NCBI RefSeq assembly: GCF_947488565.1
Contig: NZ_CANKZC010000002.1
Location: 434,001 to 498,000, forward strand
DNA from: an uncultured Psychrobacter sp.
Lineage (GTDB): Bacteria; Pseudomonadota; Gammaproteobacteria; Pseudomonadales; Moraxellaceae
Direction: 5' to 3'
DNA length: 64,000 nt
The position numbers and the translations under genes were made by a program. The stretch's first letter is position 1, and each line of letters begins with the position of its first letter. This document shows positions 19,067 through 28,643 of this stretch, one piece after another. The notes beneath the pieces were generated by a model that searched no databases, was not told the DNA's origin, and saw only the letters and a list, made by a program, of their open reading frames with translations.

Positions 19067-20311
19067 CTAGAGACCGCTAACAACATCGACTACTCGAGCA
19101 TTGCTAGATAACTGCTCTTTTTTAAACTCATCATGGGCAACTAGCACTACCAATACATCAGCTTGCTCTATGGCAACATCTAAAGAAACTAAATTACCGG
19201 TAGCTAGCTTTTTAGGTAACTGCTTAATGTTAGGCTCGACCAATAGAATTTCAGCCTGATTCATCTCAAGCATTTTTTGTGCAATATTGACTGCTGGACT
19301 TTCTCTTAAGTCATCAATGTTAGGCTTGAATGCCAATCCTAGTAGAGCGACTGTTGGTCTGCTAATACCCTGAGCTTGTACCTCACTAACTTCAGTATTA
19401 ATTTTTTCTATTACCCATTCAGGCTTATAATCATTAATCTCTCGGGCAGTACGGATGATTTTTGCTTCATCTGGGTTTTGATTGACGATAAACCATGGAT
19501 CGACAGCGATGCAGTGTCCACCAACGCCAGCACCAGGCTGGAGAATATTGACACGTGGATGATGATTGGCAAGCTCAATCAGCTCCCAGACGTTGATATC
19601 GAGCTTATCTGAGATGATAGACAGCTCATTAGCGAAAGCAATACTGACATCGCGAGAGGCATTTTCGGTAAGCTTTACCATTTCAGCCGTACGAGAGTTG
19701 GTTGCGAGCAGCTCCCCTTCGACGAAGATACGATAAACTTCTTGCGCTTTTTTGGTCGACTCTTTGGTCATACCACCGATGATACGATCGTTTGAGATCA
19801 GCTCTTCTACAACCTTACCCGGGAGTACGCGCTCAGGGCAATAAGCAACATAGATATCGGCCTCAACATCAGGCTCATGATATTTAGGAAAGGTTAAATC
19901 AGGACGGGCTTCAGCGAGCCATGCAACCATCTGCTCTGTAGCGCCTACTGGTGAGGTTGATTCTAAAATCACTATATTCCCTTTTTCTAACAAAGGGGCT
20001 AGCGCTTTGCTAACTGCTTGAATATAAGATAGATCAGGTGTGTGGTCTTCACCCTTAAACGGTGTTGGCACTGCGATCAGATAAGCATCTGAATGGACAG
20101 GCGTTAAATTAGCTTTTAGATTACCATTGTCTACTGCTTTTTTAACTATCGTTTCAAGCCCTGGCTCTACAATGTGGATTTTGCCTTGATTGATCGTATC
20201 AACGGCATGCTGATTGACATCGACACCGACGACGTTTGCCCCATGGTGTGCAAACATTGCAGCTGTTGGCAGACCAATATAACCCAGACCAAACACACAA
20301 ATATTTTTCAT
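19067..20311 (-). CDS. wecC: UDP-N-acetyl-D-mannosamine dehydrogenase
   Basis: WecC oxidises UDP-ManNAc to UDP-ManNAcA with two NAD+. The NAD-binding start VFGLGYIGLPTAAM, the central TENASRDVSIAFANELS helix, and the catalytic-Cys block GAGVGGHCIAVDPWF (about 262-276) are clear; the C-terminal LGLAFKPNIDDLRESPA is also typical. Length is 414 aa, as expected (E. coli 420). It follows wecB by 39 bp, so the pair should make UDP-ManNAcA as donor for the glycosyltransferases encoded downstream. Confidence 0.96.
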   Translation of the reverse strand: MKNICVFGLGYIGLPTAAMFAHHGANVVGVDVNQHAVDTINQGKIHIVEPGLETIVKKAVDNGNLKANLTPVHSDAYLIAVPTPFKGEDHTPDLSYIQAVSKALAPLLEKGNIVILESTSPVGATEQMVAWLAEARPDLTFPKYHEPDVEADIYVAYCPERVLPGKVVEELISNDRIIGGMTKESTKKAQEVYRIFVEGELLATNSRTAEMVKLTENASRDVSIAFANELSIISDKLDINVWELIELANHHPRVNILQPGAGVGGHCIAVDPWFIVNQNPDEAKIIRTAREINDYKPEWVIEKINTEVSEVQAQGISRPTVALLGLAFKPNIDDLRESPAVNIAQKMLEMNQAEILLVEPNIKQLPKKLATGNLVSLDVAIEQADVLVVLVAHDEFKKEQLSSNARVVDVVSGL

Positions 20312-20350
20312 TCTAATCTCACTTACTTTATATAGAGTTAATTTACGTCG

Positions 20351-21496
20351 TTATTTATTAGTTACTGACTGATCAAAGTATTCAACGATAGTCGCTGCGA
20401 TACGGTCTGAAGCCTGCCCATCGCCATATGGATTATGTGCTTGGCTCATTTTTAGATAGATGGCTTCGTTTTCAATGAGATTACTGACTTCAGCGACGAT
20501 AGTAGGACAATGGGTACCTACTAGTTTGACCGTACCTGCTTCGACTGCTTCTTGACGTTCGGTCGTGCTGCGCATAACTAGTACTGGAATACCCAGTGAT
20601 GGGGCTTCTTCTTGAATTCCACCTGAGTCAGTGAGAATAATATGACTGGTGCTCATCAAGTACACAAAAGGCAGATAATCTTGTGGCTCAATCAATTTGA
20701 CGTTATCAAGGTCTTTTAACAGTCTATTGACAGGCTCTTTAACATTAGGATTTAGATGAACAGGATAAACGAACTCATAGTCGGGGTATTTTTTGGCAAG
20801 CTCTCGAATCGCTTGGCAAATGGACTCAAATCCATTACCAAAGTTTTCACGGCGATGACCCGTAATGAGCACACGTCGCTTTGTAAAGTCCAGCTCAGAA
20901 AACTTCTGCTGTAGTTTATTTTTTAGAATCTCATCAGTTTCAAGCTTATCTTTAACATCTAATAGCGCATCAACGACCGTATTGCCAGTCACATAAATAT
21001 AATCAGGATTGTTATGCTCATCATAGAGATGCTGCGCCGCTGTCTTAGTCGGTGCAAAGTGCAGCTTAGTAATGATACTGGTGAGTTGTCTATTAGCTTC
21101 TTCTGGCCAAGGAGAGTAAATATCATAAGTACGCAAACCAGACTCAACATGACCGATAGGTATCTGCTGATAAAAAGCAGCCATGGCCCCGCACAATGTC
21201 GTTGAGGTATCTCCGTGCACAAGTACTAAGTCTGGTTTACATTCTTTTAGGATAGGTTCAAGCGCGAGCAGCATTCTTGAGCTGGCTTCTGTTAAGCTCT
21301 GTCCAGATTTCATAATATCTAAATCATAATCTGGAGTAATTTCGAATAGAGACAATACTTGATCAAGCATTTCTCGGTGCTGAGCAGTCACACAGACTAA
21401 GGATTGGATATTTGAGTCAGTTTCTAATGCTTTAACGACAGGAGCCATTTTGATCGCTTCAGGACGGGTACCAAATATACTTAATACTTTTATCAT
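20351..21496 (-). CDS. wecB: UDP-N-acetylglucosamine 2-epimerase (non-hydrolysing)
   Basis: WecB converts UDP-GlcNAc to UDP-ManNAc. The N-terminus [17 protein letters not shown], the block VHGDTSTT near 94-101, [10 protein letters not shown] near 207, and the C-terminal [17 protein letters not shown] are family signatures. Length 381 aa fits (E. coli 376). It lies between galE and wecC with 39-bp gaps on both sides, consistent with one transcript. It is also the committed step to UDP-ManNAcA. Confidence 0.96.
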   Translation of the reverse strand: MIKVLSIFGTRPEAIKMAPVVKALETDSNIQSLVCVTAQHREMLDQVLSLFEITPDYDLDIMKSGQSLTEASSRMLLALEPILKECKPDLVLVHGDTSTTLCGAMAAFYQQIPIGHVESGLRTYDIYSPWPEEANRQLTSIITKLHFAPTKTAAQHLYDEHNNPDYIYVTGNTVVDALLDVKDKLETDEILKNKLQQKFSELDFTKRRVLITGHRRENFGNGFESICQAIRELAKKYPDYEFVYPVHLNPNVKEPVNRLLKDLDNVKLIEPQDYLPFVYLMSTSHIILTDSGGIQEEAPSLGIPVLVMRSTTERQEAVEAGTVKLVGTHCPTIVAEVSNLIENEAIYLKMSQAHNPYGDGQASDRIAATIVEYFDQSVTNK

Positions 21497-21535
21497 AGTA
21501 GGTTCTTTTTAAGGTAAGTTTAATATTGCTATGGT

Positions 21536-22600
21536 TTATATATTTATACTATAACCATTTGGATTACGACTTTGCCAACGCCATGTATCTTCACACATAT
21601 CAGTGATAGAGAGCTTTGCTTCCCAGTTTAGTATATCTTTCGCTTTATCAGCACTGGCATAGCAACTAGCAACATCACCTGCGCGGCGTTCAGCGAACTG
21701 ATAAGCAACAGGCTGTTTAGTGACTTCAATAAAAGCAGTTACTAGCTCTAATACAGAAGTGCCTTTACCAGTACCTAAGTTAATCGGCAAAAACCCTACT
21801 GAGCTTTTTTGGTCTGAACCGTTTTCTTTTACAACAGCTTGCTGCTGTAAGTAATTCAATGCAGCAACATGCCCCTGCGCAAGGTCAGTGACATGGATAA
21901 AGTCACGTACGCCTGTACCATCTACGGTAAGATAGTCATTACCAAAAATACTGAGTTGCTTGAGCTTACCCACGGCTACTTGAGAAATATAAGGCATGAG
22001 ATTGTTCGGAATATCATTCGGGTCTTCGCCAATCTGTCCTGATAGATGCGCACCTACTGGATTAAAATATCTAAGAACTATCAGATTCCAGTTATTGTCC
22101 GATACAGCTAGGTCTTCTAGGATATGCTCAACGGTCAGTTTACTTTGCCCATATGGATTAGTGCAGGAGCGCGCAGAAGTCTCATCAATAGGTAAAATAT
22201 CAGGATCACCGTACACGGTAGCAGATGAAGAGAAAATGAAATTATTAACGTTATATTCTTTCATTACATTAAGTAAAGTAATCGTACCACTAACATTATT
22301 ATTATAATACTTCAAAGGCTTAGCAACGGATTCACCAACGGCTTTTAATCCTGCAAAGTGAATGACACCAAAGAACTGATGCGTAGCAAAGACTTGTTTG
22401 AGCAACTCACTGTTTCGAACGTCGCCTTTAATAAATTCGATTGGTCGTCCAATAAGCTTAGAGACACGATTAATAGCTTCATAGCTGCTGTTAGATAAGT
22501 TATCATAAACTACAATATCATAGCCTGCCTGATGTAGCTCTATACAAGTATGTGAGCCGATATACCCAGCGCCACCCGTTACTAAGATCTTGTTATTCAT
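21536..22600 (-). CDS. galE: UDP-glucose 4-epimerase
   Basis: An extended short-chain dehydrogenase that epimerises UDP-Glc/UDP-Gal, possibly also UDP-GlcNAc/UDP-GalNAc. The Rossmann motif TGGAGYIGSHT (residues 8-18), the catalytic SSSATVYG and YGQSK (Y-x-x-x-K), and PVGAHLSGQIGEDP are as in GalE. Length is 354 aa. It appears to be the first gene of the polysaccharide operon. A hairpin followed by a short U-run lies in its leader (see the feature at 22616-22662). Substrate range (GalE against Gne type) cannot be settled from the sequence by eye. Confidence 0.94.
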   Translation of the reverse strand: MNNKILVTGGAGYIGSHTCIELHQAGYDIVVYDNLSNSSYEAINRVSKLIGRPIEFIKGDVRNSELLKQVFATHQFFGVIHFAGLKAVGESVAKPLKYYNNNVSGTITLLNVMKEYNVNNFIFSSSATVYGDPDILPIDETSARSCTNPYGQSKLTVEHILEDLAVSDNNWNLIVLRYFNPVGAHLSGQIGEDPNDIPNNLMPYISQVAVGKLKQLSIFGNDYLTVDGTGVRDFIHVTDLAQGHVAALNYLQQQAVVKENGSDQKSSVGFLPINLGTGKGTSVLELVTAFIEVTKQPVAYQFAERRAGDVASCYASADKAKDILNWEAKLSITDMCEDTWRWQSRNPNGYSINI

Positions 22601-22615
22601 GATAATTCGCTACAA

Positions 22616-22662
22616 TAAAAACACCTCATTGTAGGGTTGTAGTAAGGTTTTTTCAAGGTGTT
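22616..22662 (-). terminator. possible attenuator hairpin in the galE leader
   Basis: On the minus strand AACACCT (22656-22662) can pair with AGGTGTT (22620-22626), and four further U residues follow (22616-22619), ending 15 bases before the galE start codon. The stem is only 7 bp with a 29-nt loop, so its strength is doubtful. Confidence 0.3.
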
Positions 22663-22950
22663 AATTTAAGGAGGTAGAAGGGATAAAATCTACATTTTTT
22701 ACCCATTTGTCTACTTCTATCTATGTAAGCTTTAACTGGTAAGCCTTACAAAATATTCATAATAGTAAATATAGTTATGATTAACACTAAAGCTTGACCA
22801 AAAATATTTGATTTTTAGAATAAAAAACCGATTATCGCCATAATTGCTTACTTTATTCAAGCTATCATAACAATATCTTAGTATGATAGCTTGGTAAGCT
22901 CTACTCGTAGCGATATTAAGATCTATTAAACATATTCTTTTTCATCGACT

Positions 22951-22983
22951 AAAAAAAACACCCCAATATAGGAGTGTTTCTTC
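22951..22983 (-). terminator. rho-independent terminator after sucD
   Basis: On the minus strand AACACTCC (22973-22980) pairs with GGGGTGTT (22959-22966; one G-U pair) and a run of T follows (A-run 22953-22960 on the plus strand). It ends the sucCD transcript and insulates the polysaccharide operon. Confidence 0.8.
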
Positions 22984-23021
22984 TATTAATACTTTAAGGC
23001 TCTATATGAACTAGGTCTATA

Positions 23022-23897
23022 CTACCAACCAGTCACTTCTTTAAGCTTATCACCGATTTTGGCTGGGTCACGCGTATACGCGATACCGGCATCTTCAAAG
23101 GCTTTGAACTTCTCTTCAGCCGTACCTTGACCACCAGAGATGATAGCGCCCGCATGACCCATACGCTTGCCTTCTGGAGCCGTTACACCAGCGATGTAGC
23201 CGACGACTGGCTTAGTCACGTTTTCTTTAATATAAGCAGCTGCTTCTTCTTCAGCTGTACCACCGATCTCACCGATTAATACGATGGCTTCGGTTTGTGG
23301 ATCGTCTTGGAACAGTTTTAGCGCGTCGATCTGGTTCATACCAGGGATAGGATCACCGCCGATACCGATACAGGTTGACTGACCAAAGCCAAGCTTTGTC
23401 GTTTGGGCGACGGCTTCATACGTTAGCGTACCAGAGCGTGAGATGATACCGACTTTACCTGGCTGATGGATATGGCCTGGCATGATACCGATTTTGCATT
23501 GACCTGGCGTGATGACGCCTGGGCAGTTAGGACCAACCATGCGTACATCGCCAGCTTCTTCGATATAGCGCTTCGCTTTTAGCATATCGATCGTCGGTAC
23601 GCCTTCAGTGATCACGACGATAAGCTTTACGCCTGCATCGACAGCTTCAACGATAGAATCTAGTACAAATGGCGCTGGTACATAGATAACTGAAGCACCA
23701 GCTTGAGTCGCTTCCATCGCCTCGCTCATGGTATTAAATACTGGTAGACCTAGGTGCGTCTGACCGCCTTTACCTGGCGTGACACCGCCAACGACTTTAG
23801 TACCGTATTCAATCGCTTGCTCAGAGTGGAACGTACCGTTTTTACCAGTGAAACCTTGTACCAATACTTTGGTATCTTTATCAATTAATACACTCAT
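23022..23897 (-). CDS. sucD: succinate--CoA ligase, alpha subunit
   Basis: The alpha subunit of succinyl-CoA synthetase binds CoA and carries the phosphohistidine. Typical blocks are [17 protein letters not shown] near 13-29, the [18 protein letters not shown] segment near 120-137, and [14 protein letters not shown] near 242-255 with the active-site His. Length is 291 aa. It lies 135 bp after sucC, and the gap contains two A+T-rich palindromes (23945-23963 and 24017-24030). Confidence 0.97.
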   Translation of the reverse strand: MSVLIDKDTKVLVQGFTGKNGTFHSEQAIEYGTKVVGGVTPGKGGQTHLGLPVFNTMSEAMEATQAGASVIYVPAPFVLDSIVEAVDAGVKLIVVITEGVPTIDMLKAKRYIEEAGDVRMVGPNCPGVITPGQCKIGIMPGHIHQPGKVGIISRSGTLTYEAVAQTTKLGFGQSTCIGIGGDPIPGMNQIDALKLFQDDPQTEAIVLIGEIGGTAEEEAAAYIKENVTKPVVGYIAGVTAPEGKRMGHAGAIISGGQGTAEEKFKAFEDAGIAYTRDPAKIGDKLKEVTGW

Positions 23898-23944
23898 TGT
23901 TTTTTCCTTGTATTCGGTTGTCTTGTAATAGCAGCTTGTAGGCT

Positions 23945-23963
23945 AATATATCGTCGATATATT
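23945..23963. repeat. palindrome between sucC and sucD
   Basis: AATATATCG and CGATATATT flank one T: a 19-base, almost perfect palindrome. There is no T-run after it, so it is not an intrinsic terminator; it could stabilise mRNA or bind a protein. Confidence 0.5.
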
Positions 23964-24032
23964 AACGATTCATCATCACCAAAACTGCTATTACGCTTTG
24001 ACTACTATGTTCAAGACTCTATATATAGAGAA

Positions 24033-25199
24033 TTATGCTTGAACTGCGTCGACAATTTTTTGTGCTGCATCTGCTAGGCCCTGAGCTGACGTTAGCTTTA
24101 GACCAGACTCTTCTAGAATCTGTGAGCCTTTCTCAGCATTGTTACCTTCTAGACGTACCACGACTGGTACTTTTACATCGACTTCTTTGACTGCCGCGAT
24201 GATCGCTTCTGCAATCATGTCACAGCGTACGATACCGCCAAAGATGTTGATAAGAACGCCTTCAACACTGCTGTCTTCTAGGATGATTTTGAACGCTTCA
24301 ACCACGCGATCTTTAGTTGCGCCGCCGCCAACGTCTAGGAAGTTAGCAGGCTTACCGCCATACAATTTGATGATGTCCATAGTCGCCATAGCCAAACCAG
24401 CACCGTTGACCATACAACCGATGTTACCTTCTAGGGCTACGTAGTTTAGGTCAAATTCAGCGGCTTTTAGCTCACGCTCGTTTTCTTGCGTTTTGTCTTG
24501 TAGCGCAGCGATTTTTGGCAAACGATATAGGGCGTTTGAGTCGATACCAATTTTGCCATCGACACAGACGATCTCGCCATTTTCACGTACCGCTAGTGGG
24601 TTCACTTCAAGCAGTGCAAAGTCATTTTCAACAAATGCTTGATAAGCACCCGTCATGATTTTTACAAACTGGTTGATTTGTTTGCCTTCTAAACCCAACT
24701 GAAACGCGACATCACGCGCTTGGTAAGGCATTAGACCTACCAATGGATCTACACTTACTTTAAAGATTTTTTCTGGCGTCTCGTTAGCCACTTCTTCGAT
24801 ATCAACACCGCCTTCAGTCGATGCCATAAAGGTGACACGGCGCGTTGAACGATCGACAACTGCACCAAGATATAGCTCAGTTTGTACGGGATACATATCT
24901 TCTGCAACCAAGACAAAGTTGACTGGTTGACCATCAGCATCGGTTTGGAACGTGACTAGATTGGTACCGATAAGCTCATCGGCGACTTGCTTGGCTTCTT
25001 CACGAGTTTTAACCAGCTTTACGCCGCCCGCTTTACCGCGACCACCAGCGTGTACTTGCGCTTTAATAACAGCGATATCCGTTGGGGTTTTATCAAAGGC
25101 AGCTGCTGCTTCGTCGCCACTGTTGGCAATGATGCCTTCTTGAATTGGCAAACCGTAGCTTTTTAATAGCTCTTTTGCTTGATACTCATGTAAATTCAT
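24033..25199 (-). CDS. sucC: succinate--CoA ligase [ADP-forming], beta subunit
   Basis: The beta subunit carries the ATP-grasp fold and nucleotide specificity. I chose the ATG at 25199, giving [12 protein letters not shown] and 388 aa, exactly the usual length. An in-frame extension of 24 residues upstream (to 25271) has no family match and would begin in the palindromic spacer. Blocks seen are [14 protein letters not shown] near 46-59, [17 protein letters not shown] near 197-213, and the GGGATKDRV segment near 270. Together with SucD it yields ATP or GTP from succinyl-CoA. Confidence 0.97.
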   Translation of the reverse strand: MNLHEYQAKELLKSYGLPIQEGIIANSGDEAAAAFDKTPTDIAVIKAQVHAGGRGKAGGVKLVKTREEAKQVADELIGTNLVTFQTDADGQPVNFVLVAEDMYPVQTELYLGAVVDRSTRRVTFMASTEGGVDIEEVANETPEKIFKVSVDPLVGLMPYQARDVAFQLGLEGKQINQFVKIMTGAYQAFVENDFALLEVNPLAVRENGEIVCVDGKIGIDSNALYRLPKIAALQDKTQENERELKAAEFDLNYVALEGNIGCMVNGAGLAMATMDIIKLYGGKPANFLDVGGGATKDRVVEAFKIILEDSSVEGVLINIFGGIVRCDMIAEAIIAAVKEVDVKVPVVVRLEGNNAEKGSQILEESGLKLTSAQGLADAAQKIVDAVQA

Positions 25200-25273
25200 T
25201 GATTGTATCCTTTGTTTTTTACAATTAATAAAAAGTGAAAATAAGTGCACGATAATATGTATATAGTGCACTT

Positions 25274-25315
25274 ATAACCGTAGCTCCAGCGGTTATAACG
25301 CTTATCGTTATAACC
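25274..25315. repeat. two overlapping inverted repeats in the lpd-sucC spacer
   Basis: GGTTATAACG (25291-25300) and CGTTATAACC (25306-25315) form a perfect 10-bp stem. ATAACCG (25274-25280) can pair instead with CGGTTAT (25290-25296), so the two hairpins exclude each other. A run of degenerate CATCAT/GTTATCATAG units follows at about 25318-25362. No T-run follows either hairpin. Confidence 0.55.
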
Positions 25316-25421
25316 CTTATCATAAGCATAGTCATCATGATCATCATAGTTATCATAGTCATGACGTCTACTGTGCTACGGTCAATTTATACCTTAATAC
25401 CTACTCGGTAAACGTTAGCGA

Positions 25422-26873
25422 TTACTTACGTTTTTTACGCTGAATGGCGTGAATAGCACGGCCATCGGCCGATAGTGCCGCTTCGTGTACGGCTTCTGAT
25501 ATCGTTGGATGTGCAAACGTCATTAGCTGCAAGTCTTCAACACTAGAAACAAATTCCATCGCAATCATACCTTGATGGACGATGTCGCCTGCACCAGCAG
25601 AGATAGCGTGCATACCTAATAGACGATCTGTTTTTGCATCAGCGACGACTTTAACAGAACCTTGCGCTTCACTTTGCGCCAAAGCACGGCCGTTAGCCGC
25701 TAGATTGAATGAACCTGTTTTGACTTCATAACCGGCTTCAGTCGCTTCTTGCTCAGTGAGACCAACCCATGCGATTTCTGGATGCGTATAAATAACGTTG
25801 ATAATAGTATCATAGTTGACTTGTGCTTTTTCACCATGAATACGCTCAACCGCCATCATGCCCTCTTCCATGGCTTTATGCGCAAGCATTGGACCACGAA
25901 CTAAGTCACCAATGGCATATACGCCATCAAGATTGGTTTTACATTGTTCATTTACGTCAATCAAACCACGTTCGGTCAAGGTAATACCGCTGTCATCACC
26001 CAGTAGCTTTTCAGAGTAAGCACGGCGACCGACACAAACGATGAGCTTATCAAAACGCTCCTCGCTCGATTCGCCTTTGTTTTCGCTTGTAACGACGACT
26101 TCATCGCCTTGTACTTCGGCATTAGTGACTTTGGTATCGACGCGGATATCAAGGCCTTGCTTTTTAAACATCTTACGTGATTCTTTAGCGATGTCTTTAT
26201 CAGCTGCGGCTAAAAATTCAGGTAGTGCTTCGTATACAACCACTTCACTACCTAAGCGACGCCATACAGAGCCAAGCTCAAGACCAATAACGCCCGCACC
26301 GATAACGCCTAAACGCTTAGGTACTTCGGTAAAATCGAGTGCACCTGTTGAGTCAACGATACGATCGCCGTCAGTTTTAGCGACAGGAATCTCGATAGGC
26401 ACAGAGCCTGCTGCCAAAATAACGTTTTTTGCAGTGATGGTGGTCTCAGATTCGTCTTCTAAAGCCGTAAACTTAACTTTTTTGTCAGCGCCTTTGCCGT
26501 CTTCTAACGTGCCCCAACCTTGTAGCCAGTCAACACCATTACCTTTTAATAATGCTGCTACACCGCCAGTCAATTGCTTAACAATACCTTCTTTACGCTC
26601 TATCATCTGTTCGATATTGATAGAGACGTCGCCTGTGCTAATGCCATGCTCATCAAGATCATGCTTAGTCGCTTCGTAACGATGTGAGCTATCAAGGAGT
26701 GCTTTTGATGGGATACAACCGACGTTTAAGCATGTACCGCCAAGCGCCGGCTCACCTTTATAGACACGTTTTTCGATACAAGCCACACTCATACCCAGCT
26801 GTCCTGCACGGATAGCTGCTTCATAACCACCGGGACCGCCGCCAATGACGACCAAATCATAATTGTCTTTCAT
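25422..26873 (-). CDS. lpdA: dihydrolipoyl dehydrogenase (E3)
   Basis: This FAD enzyme reoxidises dihydrolipoamide of the 2-oxoglutarate dehydrogenase complex. The FAD-binding start [20 protein letters not shown], the redox disulphide block [16 protein letters not shown] (about 46-61), the NAD-binding [16 protein letters not shown] near 189-204 and the C-terminal [12 protein letters not shown] with the catalytic His/Glu are all intact. Length is 483 aa. A terminator lies between sucB and this gene (27163-27198), so lpd may have its own promoter in the 332-bp spacer, perhaps to serve other complexes as well. Confidence 0.97.
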   Translation of the reverse strand: MKDNYDLVVIGGGPGGYEAAIRAGQLGMSVACIEKRVYKGEPALGGTCLNVGCIPSKALLDSSHRYEATKHDLDEHGISTGDVSINIEQMIERKEGIVKQLTGGVAALLKGNGVDWLQGWGTLEDGKGADKKVKFTALEDESETTITAKNVILAAGSVPIEIPVAKTDGDRIVDSTGALDFTEVPKRLGVIGAGVIGLELGSVWRRLGSEVVVYEALPEFLAAADKDIAKESRKMFKKQGLDIRVDTKVTNAEVQGDEVVVTSENKGESSEERFDKLIVCVGRRAYSEKLLGDDSGITLTERGLIDVNEQCKTNLDGVYAIGDLVRGPMLAHKAMEEGMMAVERIHGEKAQVNYDTIINVIYTHPEIAWVGLTEQEATEAGYEVKTGSFNLAANGRALAQSEAQGSVKVVADAKTDRLLGMHAISAGAGDIVHQGMIAMEFVSSVEDLQLMTFAHPTISEAVHEAALSADGRAIHAIQRKKRK

Positions 26874-27205
26874 AGTCCGTTCCTATTTCAAATTTTATAC
26901 TATGCCTAAAAGTTTAATTAACCAGAAAAACCAGTGCAAACGCTACCTATTAGTAGACTAAGCAAGTTTGACCTGGCCAATCATATTTTTCAGGTTTGGT
27001 ATTCGTTATCGTTTAAGCTATTAAGCAATTTATTAATAACAAACGTAATCAGCCAGCAGATAACCGTATAGTCAATACACTACTTCAGTATCTGATGCTA
27101 TGTAACGCTGATGTGTAACCGTGAGAATTGCAGAATAACTGGGAGAGCTTTTGTCACAAAGCTAAAAAAGCTTGTATCGGCGATTACCAATACAAGCTCA
27201 AACAC
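26874..27205. other. 332-bp spacer between lpdA and sucB
   Basis: It holds the sucB terminator near the right end. The rest (26874-27160) has no recognised gene and should contain an lpdA promoter if the terminator works; no hexamer pair was assigned. Confidence 0.5.
27163..27198 (-). terminator. rho-independent terminator after sucB
   Basis: On the minus strand AGCTTGTAT (27190-27198) pairs with ATACAAGCT (27169-27177), a perfect 9-bp stem with a 12-nt loop, followed by six T residues. It begins 7 bases after the sucB stop. Confidence 0.85.
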
Positions 27206-28459
27206 TTATAGATCTAGTAGTAATAATGATGGATCTTCAACGAGCTCTTTGATAGTCACTAAGAACTGTACCGCTTCTTTACCATCGATCATACGGTGGT
27301 CGTAAGACAGCGCCAGATACATCATCGGTAAGATTTCAACTTTACCATCAACAGCCATTGGGCGATCATTGATAGCATGCATACCTAAAATAGCCGTTTG
27401 CGGCGGATTTAAGATAGGCGTTGACATAAGCGAGCCAAAGACACCGCCGTTTGAGATAGTGAACGTACCACCAGTCATCTCATCTAGACCTAATTTGCCT
27501 TCTTGTGCTTTACCGCCAAGCTCACGGATTTTGCTTTCAACATCCGCCATGCTCATGCGATCGGTATCACGCAATACTGGCACAACTAAGCCACGATCTG
27601 ATGAAACGGCAACACCGATATCATAAAAACCATGATAAACGATATCATCGCCATCTAATGAGGCGTTTACTGCTGGGAAACGTTTTAGCGCTTCGGTAGC
27701 GGCGCGTACGAACAATGACATAAAGCCTAGACGTACACCATGACGTTTTTCAAACTTATCTTTATACTTCGTACGTAAGTCCATCAACGGCTTCATGTTG
27801 ACTTCGTTAAACGTCGTTAGCATCGCTGTATCTTGTGATGCTGACAATAGACGCTCAGCAACACGCTTACGTAAACGGGTCATTGGTACGCGTTTTTCAG
27901 TACGCTCGCCCGTTGACTCAGCGACAGGACGACCACTGTCAGACTTGATAGAGCTATCAGCTTTTAGCGTTGGACTTGCCATATCAGTCTTGGTTACTCG
28001 GCCGCCGCGACCACTGCCTTCGACTTCTTTAGGATCTACGCCACTTTCTTTGGCAGCTTTACGTACCGCTGGACTTTGATCTTTATGATCGGCTTCATCA
28101 TGCGGCGCATCTGGACGACTTGGGGTATCGCCATAGCCAGTTTCTTTTTGTTGTACTGGTGCAGCAGGTTGATCTGGATCTACGGCTGGCGCTTCATTAG
28201 AGCCAGCATCAGAACTGCCACTTGCGCCAGCTTCAAACTCTGCGATTAAGTCAGCTGATTCAACAGTATCATCGACTTGCTTGACGATTTTGGTCACTAC
28301 ACCGTCATCAGGTGCAACGACTTCTAATACTACTTTATCAGTTTCAATTTCTGCTAATAGGTCATCACGATTAACCTGTTGACCTTCAGTGACATGCCAT
28401 TCAACAATCGTGCCATCGGCAATCGATTCTGGAAAAACGGGGGCATTGATTTCAGCCAT
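27206..28459 (-). CDS. sucB: dihydrolipoyllysine-residue succinyltransferase (E2 of 2-oxoglutarate dehydrogenase)
   Basis: The E2 core moves the succinyl group from lipoyl to CoA. Domains in order are one lipoyl domain (about 1-78; the lipoylated Lys lies in [11 protein letters not shown]), an Ala/Pro/Asp-rich linker, the E3-binding domain (about 127-162; [15 protein letters not shown]), and the acyltransferase domain (about 185-417) with the catalytic [16 protein letters not shown] near the end. Length is 417 aa. It lies 184 bp after sucA and ends at a strong terminator. Confidence 0.97.
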   Translation of the reverse strand: MAEINAPVFPESIADGTIVEWHVTEGQQVNRDDLLAEIETDKVVLEVVAPDDGVVTKIVKQVDDTVESADLIAEFEAGASGSSDAGSNEAPAVDPDQPAAPVQQKETGYGDTPSRPDAPHDEADHKDQSPAVRKAAKESGVDPKEVEGSGRGGRVTKTDMASPTLKADSSIKSDSGRPVAESTGERTEKRVPMTRLRKRVAERLLSASQDTAMLTTFNEVNMKPLMDLRTKYKDKFEKRHGVRLGFMSLFVRAATEALKRFPAVNASLDGDDIVYHGFYDIGVAVSSDRGLVVPVLRDTDRMSMADVESKIRELGGKAQEGKLGLDEMTGGTFTISNGGVFGSLMSTPILNPPQTAILGMHAINDRPMAVDGKVEILPMMYLALSYDHRMIDGKEAVQFLVTIKELVEDPSLLLLDL

Positions 28460-28643
28460 CGATATACTCCTTAGATTTAGATATTACTATTTATTATTAC
28501 GTCGTGATAGACAGCTATTTCCTATTTAAGGATAGGTCATTAATAAAAACATACCCTCATACCTCATTTACTTCTTGAGCATATAACCATGTAATAGGAT
28601 CTAACTGCTATCGTCTCATTGATTAATCTTATGTTGGTAAGAC

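Larger units (their letters stand above)
22601..23021. other. 421-bp intergenic region: galE promoter region and sucD terminator
   Basis: The spacer lies downstream of sucD and upstream of galE. It holds the sucD terminator (22957-22982) and must hold the start of the galE-led polysaccharide transcript, because a terminator precedes it. No convincing -35/-10 pair was fixed by eye. The plus-strand GGAGG near 22,670 is not followed by a usable reading frame. Confidence 0.5.

Noticed and set aside
22665..22681. GGAGG on the plus strand near 22,670 as a ribosome-binding site
   Set aside because: No reading frame of useful length starts at a proper distance downstream.
25200..25271. 24-codon N-terminal extension of sucC
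   Set aside because: [12 protein letters not shown] is the universal SucC start. The extension would be hydrophobic and comes from the spacer.
25318..25362. CATCAT/GTTATCATAG-rich run considered as a CRISPR-like or satellite array
   Set aside because: Units are short, degenerate and without spacers. There are no cas genes in the window.
26041..26679. 212-codon open frame on the plus strand
   Set aside because: It lies wholly inside lpdA on the other strand, whose product has all catalytic motifs. The frame's Ser/Pro-rich product has no family features and no ribosome-binding site.
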